Assembly: GCA_026197015.1 (NCBI GenBank)
Contig: JAPHRB010000144.1
Span: 1-8,181, forward strand
Length of the DNA stretch: 8,181 nt
Reading direction: 5' to 3'
Source of the DNA: Gammaproteobacteria bacterium
Lineage (GTDB): Bacteria > Pseudomonadota > Gammaproteobacteria > SZUA-229
Shown: positions 1 to 4,799 of the stretch, in pieces
How the letters are laid out: every line of letters begins with the position of its first letter
Position numbering within the stretch: position 1 is the stretch's first letter
Position numbers and translations under genes: made by a program
The notes under the pieces: model-generated
Seen by the model: only the letters and a program-made list of their open reading frames with translations
What the model was told of the DNA's origin: nothing
Databases searched by the model: none

Positions 1-1
1 A

Positions 2-355
2 AAAGTATTACCTCCTGTTAAGGTGCGTAGTTTAGAAAAAGATTATATTGTTGCGGTAAGTACGGAAGGGCATATGTTGGTCACTGAGGTGTCTGAATTA
101 CCTCAAATGGCAAAAGGTAAGGGTAATAAAATTATCAATGTTCCTTCAGCCAGGTTAAAAGATAATGAAGAATGGATTTGTGCAATTAACCTGATTCAAG
201 ATGGTGAAAAGTTAGCTATCTATGCGGGTAAAAAGCATAAGGTTATGAAAGGTGCTGAAGTGGATGGGCATTATGCCGAACGTGGAAAACGTGGCCTTAA
301 ATTACCTCGAGGTTATCAGAAGGTGGATAAAATAGAGGTTGAGATTAAAGAGTAA
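2..355 (+). CDS. parC: DNA topoisomerase IV subunit A, C-terminal end (5'-truncated)
   Basis: The reading frame is open to the left edge and ends at TAA 353-355, giving the last 117 residues. The sequence fits the C-terminal beta-pinwheel domain of ParC: strand-turn units such as GHMLVTEVSELPQ, then the characteristic GKGNKIINVP stretch, and a basic tail rich in Lys and Arg (KHKVMKG, ERGKRGLKLPRGYQKVDKI). In the family this domain wraps and selects DNA, while strand cleavage is done by the N-terminal part, which lies outside the window. ParC with ParE decatenates daughter chromosomes in the cytoplasm. A GTG at 23 could be read as a start, but the frame and the homology continue upstream, so this is an edge truncation and not a short gene. 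GyrA is the main alternative; its C-terminal domain is related, but the GKGNKIINVP context and the short basic tail favour ParC. Confidence 0.9.
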   Translation, partial: KVLPPVKVRSLEKDYIVAVSTEGHMLVTEVSELPQMAKGKGNKIINVPSARLKDNEEWICAINLIQDGEKLAIYAGKKHKVMKGAEVDGHYAERGKRGLKLPRGYQKVDKIEVEIKE

Positions 356-408
356 AAGCGGACCTTCAGCTAAGGCCCATATCCCTCGGGGAAAGGTCGC
401 TGCTTTTT
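354..408 (+). terminator. Possible intrinsic terminator of parC
   Basis: A stem can form from AAAAGC (354-359) plus GACCTT (361-366) on the left and AAGGTC (393-398) plus GCTTTT (402-407) on the right, ending in a run of five T (404-408). It starts at the parC stop codon, as a terminator would. The loop is long and holds a small TCCC/GGGA hairpin (382-385 with 389-392). The right half overlaps the left arm of the long palindrome centred at 456, so the two folds compete. Only the sequence supports it. Confidence 0.4.
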
Positions 409-534
409 GCGCCCTGTCCCCTTAATCCATACCACCAAGAGCTGAAAGAGTAGTGAACCTACTCCGTAAAACTCTTGATGGCATCAAACAGGGGTCAGAG
501 CCGAAAAGCATCGGGTCTGACCCCGAGGGAGATG
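378..534. repeat. 157-bp imperfect palindrome, REPIN/MITE-like
   Basis: The gap between the parC and msrA stop codons is almost one long hairpin centred at 456. Outer arms 378-391 and 521-534 pair at 13 of 14 positions (CATATCCCTCGGGG against CCCCGAGGGAGATG). Inner arms 429-441 and 472-484 pair at 11 of 13. The tip GAGTAG (448-453) / CTACTC (459-464) is perfect, with a 5-base loop. By hand alignment the outermost 46 bases of the two sides are about 72% identical as inverted copies, with two single-base gaps. Weaker pairing (GCT/AGC and GG/CC) reaches 369 and 543. It looks GC-richer than its neighbours. Two inverted REP-like units forming one hairpin is the layout of a REPIN; a MITE is the alternative. 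No transposase gene is present here, so this would be a non-autonomous copy. Confidence 0.6.
491..524. repeat. Perfect-stem hairpin with GGGGTCAGA/TCTGACCCC arms
   Basis: GGGGTCAGA (491-499) pairs perfectly with TCTGACCCC (516-524). After one G-G mismatch, CCGA (501-504) pairs with TCGG (511-514), leaving the loop AAAGCA. This lies inside the right arm of the larger palindrome and is the best-preserved part of it. From memory, GGGGTCAGA/TCTGACCCC arms recur in short palindromic repeats linked to IS200-like (RAYT) transposases in marine Gammaproteobacteria; I could not check this. It lies 3' of the msrA stop but has no T-run on the - strand, so I do not call it a terminator. Confidence 0.6.
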
Positions 535-546
535 TCCCGCAGCAAT

Positions 547-1179
547 TTATGATCCCCAAAGCTCTTCAATTCGAGCATCACGTCCACAGGAAAAACGATA
601 GTAATTATAACGCACGGGGTTCTTTTTATAGTAATCCTGATGATAATCTTCTGCGGGATAAAATGCTCTGGCCTGAATGAATTCAACTTTTAGAGGCTCT
701 TTAAAAGGTTTAGTATTTTCTATATGTGCAGCAGATTTCAGAATGGACTGTTTTTCTGACTCGTTATTATAAAAAATAGCCGGACGATACTGAGGCCCCC
801 GATCACAAAACTGACCATCATCACGTGTTGGGTCAATATGGCGCCAGAAATGATCAAGAATGCGTGCGCGCTTTATAACTTGCGGGTTATAAGTCACCTT
901 TACAACTTCTATGTGGCCGCTGTTTCCTGCTGAAACCTGTTTATAGGTCGGGTTTTTCATGTCTCTGCCAGAGTACCCTGAGACAACATCAATAACGCCA
1001 TCAAGTTTTTCATAATCTGATTCGATGCACCAGAAGCAGCCACCGGCTAGTATAATGCTTTCAGTGTTAGCGTTACTGTTAAAATTCTCTTCTGCCTGTG
1101 ATGGGCTTAATATTAAAGTTAATATTAAAGTTAATATTATAAAGGGAGTGGATAATAGAGGATAAACGCGAAATGACAT
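547..1179 (-). CDS. msrA: Peptide-methionine (S)-S-oxide reductase MsrA, exported form
   Basis: This enzyme reduces methionine-S-sulfoxide in oxidised proteins back to methionine. The 210-residue product has the MsrA signature GGCFWC, with catalytic Cys48 and the family Glu in CIES (Glu53), followed by GHIEVVKVTYNP (89-99), a variant GQFCDRGPQYRPAIFY (122-137), FYPAEDYHQDYY (173-184), and a C-terminal Cys198 in FSCGRD as the likely resolving cysteine. The N-terminus is a clear signal peptide: a hydrophobic core at residues 12-24, then SPSQA before EEN, so signal peptidase I would cut after Ala29. There is no lipobox, so a soluble periplasmic enzyme is expected. The hydrophobic core is encoded by a tandem repeat, listed separately. 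ATG at 1179 has only a weak AGG about nine bases upstream. The gene is divergent from yaaA, and its 3' end abuts the long palindrome. Confidence 0.93.
   Translation of the reverse strand: MSFRVYPLLSTPFIILTLILTLILSPSQAEENFNSNANTESIILAGGCFWCIESDYEKLDGVIDVVSGYSGRDMKNPTYKQVSAGNSGHIEVVKVTYNPQVIKRARILDHFWRHIDPTRDDGQFCDRGPQYRPAIFYNNESEKQSILKSAAHIENTKPFKEPLKVEFIQARAFYPAEDYHQDYYKKNPVRYNYYRFSCGRDARIEELWGS
1107..1141. repeat. 12-bp tandem repeat inside the msrA signal sequence
   Basis: On the + strand the unit TTAATATTAAAG occurs at 1107-1118 and 1119-1130 as exact copies. A third, incomplete copy follows from 1131 (TTAATATTA). Read on the - strand the unit is ACT TTA ATA TTA, so each copy adds Thr-Leu-Ile-Leu to the hydrophobic core of the signal peptide (residues 17-20 and 21-24, with a partial copy at 14-16). 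Because 12 bp is four codons, gain or loss of a unit keeps the frame and only changes the length of the core. Confidence 0.9.
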
Positions 1180-1208
1180 GTGAATAACCTGGTGTGGGTG
1201 TAGTTATT

Positions 1209-1214
1209 AGTATA
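1209..1214 (-). promoter_or_regulatory. Candidate -10 element for msrA
   Basis: On the - strand the hexamer TATACT (5 of 6 to the sigma70 -10 consensus) lies 29 bases before the msrA ATG. This would give a start point near 1202 and a leader of about 22 bases. I find no convincing -35 at 16-18 bases, so it is either a weak or an activator-dependent promoter, or a chance match in AT-rich DNA. Confidence 0.3.
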
Positions 1215-1245
1215 TCAGGAGTGGAGTTAGTTCATTTTTAACGGG

Positions 1246-1251
1246 TATAAT
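1246..1251 (+). promoter_or_regulatory. Candidate -10 element for the yaaA operon
   Basis: A perfect TATAAT lies 30 bases before the yaaA ATG, predicting transcription from about 1258. The best -35 at an 18-base spacer is the poor TGGAGT (1222-1227). A perfect -10 with a weak -35 often goes with an activator. No OxyR-like site could be recognised with confidence in the 102-bp msrA/yaaA gap. Confidence 0.4.
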
Positions 1252-1281
1252 GCGATATTCTTGAATAACTTGTGAATAGAT

Positions 1282-2064
1282 ATGCTTATAGTCGTTTCTC
1301 CCGCTAAAACCCTTGATTACACAACGCCGCCTAAAATTAAAAAGTTTACAATACCTGACTATTTAGATGATTCAGCAGAATTAATACACCGTATGCGTGA
1401 ACTTTCGTCATTGGATATTTCTGAATTAATGAAAGTCAGTACAAAAATTGCGGATTTAAATTTTGATCGATTTGAAGTCTGGAATCAGAAATTTACAGAA
1501 AAAAACGCGAAGCAGGCTGTGCTCGCATTTAAGGGTGATGTTTATACCGGCTTAGACGCAGAAAGTTTTACAGCAAAAGATTTTGCTTTTGCGCAAAAAC
1601 ATTTTCGTATGTTGTCTGGTTTGTATGGATTATTACGGCCCCTTGATTTAATGCAGGCTTATCGACTAGAAATGGGTACCAGGTTAAGTAATGAGCGCGG
1701 TAAAAACCTGTATGAATTTTGGGGTGATACAGTTACAGAGGGTTTGAATGCGCAGCTTAAAGAAATTAAATCAAAATACCTGATCAATCTGGCGTCTAAT
1801 GAATACTTTAAAGTTGTAAAACCAAAAGTGTTAAAAGGTGAAATCATAACACCTGCGTTTAAAGAATTAAAAAATGGCGAGTATAAAATGATCGGTGTTT
1901 ATGCAAAGAAAGCCCGTGGTTTATTGAGTCGTTATATTATTCAGAACCAGTTGTCAGATATTGAAGATATAAAATCATTTGATCTGCAAGGTTATAAGTT
2001 TAATAAAAAAGTATCGAAAGGAAATAACTGGGTATTCACTCGTAAGACACCAGCAGCTAAATAA
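1282..2064 (+). CDS. yaaA: Peroxide stress protein YaaA (UPF0246 / DUF328)
   Basis: The 260-residue product matches E. coli YaaA (about 258 residues) along its whole length. Landmarks are MLIVVSPAKTLDY at the N-terminus, AFKGDVYTGL (92-101), HFRMLSGLYGLLRPLDLMQAYRLEMG (from about 107), NLASNEYFKVVKPK (169-182) and YAKKARGLLSRYII (207-220). In E. coli YaaA belongs to the OxyR regulon. It lowers intracellular free iron during hydrogen peroxide stress and so limits Fenton damage to DNA and protein; structural work on the family describes a DNA-binding, helix-hairpin-helix-like fold. It is cytoplasmic. ATG at 1282 gives the conserved MLI start, with no strong Shine-Dalgarno. It lies divergent from msrA, also an oxidative-damage gene, and 19 bases ahead of the DUF924 gene. 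Confidence 0.95.
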   Translation: MLIVVSPAKTLDYTTPPKIKKFTIPDYLDDSAELIHRMRELSSLDISELMKVSTKIADLNFDRFEVWNQKFTEKNAKQAVLAFKGDVYTGLDAESFTAKDFAFAQKHFRMLSGLYGLLRPLDLMQAYRLEMGTRLSNERGKNLYEFWGDTVTEGLNAQLKEIKSKYLINLASNEYFKVVKPKVLKGEIITPAFKELKNGEYKMIGVYAKKARGLLSRYIIQNQLSDIEDIKSFDLQGYKFNKKVSKGNNWVFTRKTPAAK

Positions 2065-2072
2065 TTTTATCT

Positions 2073-2086
2073 GGAGAAATGTTTTG
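2073..2086 (+). promoter_or_regulatory. Shine-Dalgarno and TTG start of the DUF924 gene
   Basis: GGAG at 2073-2076 is followed after seven bases by TTG at 2084-2086. The nearby ATG (2079-2081) is in another frame and stops at once (ATG TTT TGA). No in-frame ATG precedes codon 16, which lies inside the conserved region, so the rare TTG start is the best reading. Confidence 0.7.
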
Positions 2087-2629
2087 ATTCTACCTGAAAA
2101 TATTATCCAGTTCTGGTATTCAGAACCAATGAGTAAACACTGGTTTAATTCAACGCCTGAGATTGATGCATTAATTTGTGAGAAGTATAAGGCGCTCTGG
2201 TTGCTGGGGCAGGAAAATAAATTATCTAACTGGAAGCAAACACCGCAAGGTTGTCTTGCTTTAATATTGTTATTTGATCAGTTTCCTTTAAATATGTTTC
2301 GTGGACAGGCGGATAGTTTTGCGACCGAGTCGCGAGCTATAGAAATTACTTTATATGGCATTGAACGGCAATTTGATAAACAGTTGCCGCAATCACAACT
2401 TAGCTTCTTTTATATGCCATTAATGCACAGTGAGTTGATGTCACATCAAAATTTGTCTGTTGAGAAATTTGAAGAGGCGGGGTTACAGGGCAATATCCGC
2501 TTTGCCAGGCATCATCGAAATATTATTGAGAAGTTTGCTCGGTTTCCCCATAGAAATAAAATTTTGCAGCGTAAATCTACACCGGCTGAGATAACTTATT
2601 TAAATTCAAAAGATGCTTTTAAAGGCTGA
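2084..2629 (+). CDS. DUF924 family protein
   Basis: The 181-residue product shows the DUF924 (PF06041) pattern: IIQFWYSE near the N-terminus, HWFN (19-22), NWKQTPQGCLALILLFDQFPLNMFRG (49-74), SFATESRA (78-85), LSFFYMPLMHSE (106-117), ARHHRNIIEKFARFPHRN (141-158) and STPAE (165-169). The family is all-helical, with a TPR-like fold, cytoplasmic, and has no firm biochemical function, so none is assigned. I chose the TTG at 2084 because GGAG (2073-2076) sits seven bases upstream and family homology begins right after it. The frame stays open back to 1979, but a start there would overlap yaaA by 86 bases and add unrelated residues. The 19-base gap to yaaA suggests one transcript. It ends 44 bases from the converging FimX-like gene. 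Confidence 0.85.
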   Translation: MILPENIIQFWYSEPMSKHWFNSTPEIDALICEKYKALWLLGQENKLSNWKQTPQGCLALILLFDQFPLNMFRGQADSFATESRAIEITLYGIERQFDKQLPQSQLSFFYMPLMHSELMSHQNLSVEKFEEAGLQGNIRFARHHRNIIEKFARFPHRNKILQRKSTPAEITYLNSKDAFKG

Positions 2630-2673
2630 CAGGTTTATAATGCCGCGCTTCAGGTAGGGGGGTTTAATGCCAG

Positions 2674-4764
2674 TTAACCTGCCATTGAAGTAAAGTCATA
2701 ATCCAGCTCAGCGGAAGCTTCCTGTAGGAAGTTACCCTGTATAAAGTTGATTCCCATGCCCCATAATACCGACAGGCTGGTTGCGTCTTGAACGCATTGA
2801 GCAATGGTCAGTTTATTCATCTCCATTGCTTTTTCAGTAATAGCCTTAACGGCTTCCTGATTTTCTGTGCTGGTAGACAGGTCATCCATAAATGAGCGTT
2901 CCAGTTTCAGATAGTCGGCTGGTATATGTTTTAATAACTCGAATGGATTACTTCCTTTTCCAAAATCATCAAGTGCAAAACCACAATTAAGTGCCTGTAA
3001 CGATTTTGCCAGTTCAGCTGTATATTTTAAGCTAGTAACCGCAACGCTTTCTTTTACTTCAAAAATAAGACTATTTTTAGGGACGTTATATTTTTTAAGT
3101 TGTTCTTTCAGCCAGGACATCAGGCTAGTGTCTTTTAATGAGCTAGCAGCAAGTTTAACGAAGAATAGTGTACGTTTACCTTCTTTCCAGCACCTGGTGA
3201 GCGTGGTGATAGTGGTGAGTAATACCCAACGGTCAATTGCCACAGACATACCAGTGCGATCTGCCGCCGGTAAAAAGTCATCGGGCATAACCATATTGCC
3301 GTCTTTATCCAGCATTCGAACAAATACTTCATAACGCTCATCAGTATCACCATGCAAACTGATAACTGGCTGAAAGTGTAGAATAAAACGATTGCTTTTC
3401 AGGGCTTCTCTGAGGTCGTTAACTACTTGAGCATCAATTTCTTTTTGCGTTAACTCGCCTTCTTTTGGCTGGTATACGACAACAGAGTTTGGTCCCTTTT
3501 CAGCTGCTTCATTTACAGCACGTTCAGCACGTAACAAAATTTCACTGGTATCCGGGGTATTGGTATCTAAAAGACTGACACCTATAGTGCAAGTTGTATT
3601 AATTGACTGGTCGTTGATATTTGCAATAAAATCATGGGATGCGGCGCTGATTTTTTTAGCGTATGCGCCAATAGTATCCATGTTTTGATTGTAAGCAATA
3701 ATTGAAAATGTATTGCCTTCAAAATGAGCTAATACATCATCTTTTGAAACTGAAGACTCAAGCTTTCTTGATATTTCATTTAAAAATTTATCTGCACCTA
3801 CTACACCAACGCTCTGTTTAATATCATTAAAACTGTCCAGGTGTATGAGCAGTGCTGCCGCAGTGGTTTTGCCTTCTTTTGCTTTTGAGGCCGATTTTTC
3901 CAGAGCATCCAGGAAGTACTGGCGATTATAAAGCCCGGTAACTGAATCGGTCTGACTCATTAAAGCTAGTTTTTTCTCTAGTTCTTTATTGTCGCTCTGT
4001 GTTCTGATAATGACCTGAATGCAGGGCTCACCTTCAATGCTGGCAGGAGAAAATTCCATTTCACCCTTGAATTCAGTGTCATCAGAATTTCTTAAACTAA
4101 GCTCTAGCTTTTCCGTGGCGCAGCTATCAAGCTTGCCGTTGTCTCGTAAAAAAGCTTTGAAACTATCCCGGCCATCTATACCCACCATATCCAGAATAGG
4201 CATACCTTCCAGATCTTCAGATTCATCAAAACCGAACAATTTCAGATAAGACTGATTAGAATACACGTGCATACCTTCATGGATATAAGCAATGGCATCA
4301 CGTGAAGAATCAAGTAGAGCTTCACAGCGTTTTTCAGTTTCTTTGATTGCATTTTCAAGCTTAAACAGCTTTGCAATACTTGAGTGTGCCTGTACTTCTC
4401 TGTGCATAACCATTTCAAGATGAGAAGGGTTGTCATATGACGTTAAGTCTTTAGCACCTGTACGCATGGCTTCAACAACGTCTAACTCGTGTCCAGGTCG
4501 GTTGACAGCAATGACGGGTACAGGTCCGCCTGCATTTTCTTCAATGCACTTAATGGTGTCCTGCAATGAAATTAATTGCATGCCATTAGAGTAGAGAAGA
4601 ATGTCGGGTGTGGATTTCTTTAAGGCAGCTATCAGGTCTTCATCATCTTCAACACGAGTGGTATGTGCGACATAACCTGAACTGCGCATCAGTTTGACTA
4701 TATTTTCTTCATTGTTAAATGAATCATCAATAATAAAAATATTTATTTTTTTCTTTTCATCCAC
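2674..4764 (-). CDS. FimX-like REC-PAS-GGDEF-EAL cyclic-di-GMP effector with degenerate motifs
   Basis: The 696-residue product has the order and size of Pseudomonas FimX (about 691). REC (about 6-125) keeps Asp13-Asp14, but Ser59 replaces the phospho-acceptor Asp and the usual Lys is missing. PAS is about 143-255. GGDEF (about 266-432) keeps TGLYNR, but EGNTF (349-353) replaces GGDEF and the RxxD inhibitory site lacks Arg. EAL (about 440-690) has EVF (479-481) for EAL and VKLAASS for the usual VNLS, but keeps Arg483 after EVF and DDFG (599-602). FimX is a cyclic-di-GMP receptor controlling type IV pilus assembly and twitching; its EAL domain binds the ligand without significant hydrolysis. 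I infer the same role here. GTG at 4764 is the only usable start, because a stop lies two codons upstream. It follows the PilZ gene by 35 bases. Confidence 0.85.
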   Translation of the reverse strand: MDEKKKINIFIIDDSFNNEENIVKLMRSSGYVAHTTRVEDDEDLIAALKKSTPDILLYSNGMQLISLQDTIKCIEENAGGPVPVIAVNRPGHELDVVEAMRTGAKDLTSYDNPSHLEMVMHREVQAHSSIAKLFKLENAIKETEKRCEALLDSSRDAIAYIHEGMHVYSNQSYLKLFGFDESEDLEGMPILDMVGIDGRDSFKAFLRDNGKLDSCATEKLELSLRNSDDTEFKGEMEFSPASIEGEPCIQVIIRTQSDNKELEKKLALMSQTDSVTGLYNRQYFLDALEKSASKAKEGKTTAAALLIHLDSFNDIKQSVGVVGADKFLNEISRKLESSVSKDDVLAHFEGNTFSIIAYNQNMDTIGAYAKKISAASHDFIANINDQSINTTCTIGVSLLDTNTPDTSEILLRAERAVNEAAEKGPNSVVVYQPKEGELTQKEIDAQVVNDLREALKSNRFILHFQPVISLHGDTDERYEVFVRMLDKDGNMVMPDDFLPAADRTGMSVAIDRWVLLTTITTLTRCWKEGKRTLFFVKLAASSLKDTSLMSWLKEQLKKYNVPKNSLIFEVKESVAVTSLKYTAELAKSLQALNCGFALDDFGKGSNPFELLKHIPADYLKLERSFMDDLSTSTENQEAVKAITEKAMEMNKLTIAQCVQDATSLSVLWGMGINFIQGNFLQEASAELDYDFTSMAG

Positions 4765-4799
4765 AGCTTAAGATTCCAAAGTGATCTGGTTATTTATAG

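Noticed and set aside
491..524. The GGGGTCAGA hairpin as the msrA terminator.
   Set aside because: The stem is strong, but no T-run follows on the - strand, and it is part of a larger symmetrical element.
453..680. A 75-codon + strand open frame beginning with GTG in the palindrome and running antisense into msrA.
   Set aside because: It begins at the tip of the palindrome, covers the msrA 3' end on the opposite strand, has no Shine-Dalgarno and resembles no protein family; it is a shadow of msrA.
1979..2083. An N-terminal extension of the DUF924 protein starting inside yaaA.
   Set aside because: It would overlap yaaA by 86 bases, adds residues unlike the family, and a good Shine-Dalgarno precedes the TTG at 2084.
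2630..2681. CAGGTT (2630-2635) and AACCTG (2676-2681) as a shared terminator between the DUF924 and FimX-like genes; also the near-repeat GGTTTATAATGCC / GGTTTAATGCC.
   Set aside because: The arms are six bases and 40 bases apart with no T-run, and the direct repeat is short and imperfect. No terminator could be supported in this 44-bp gap.
3128..4436. Several open frames of 60-80 codons on both strands within the FimX-like gene.
   Set aside because: All overlap the long, well-supported frame, lack ribosome sites and show no domain-like sequence.
2674..4764. Calling the FimX-like protein an active diguanylate cyclase or phosphodiesterase.
   Set aside because: GGDEF reads EGNTF, EAL reads EVF and a metal-site Asn is Lys, so neither activity is expected.
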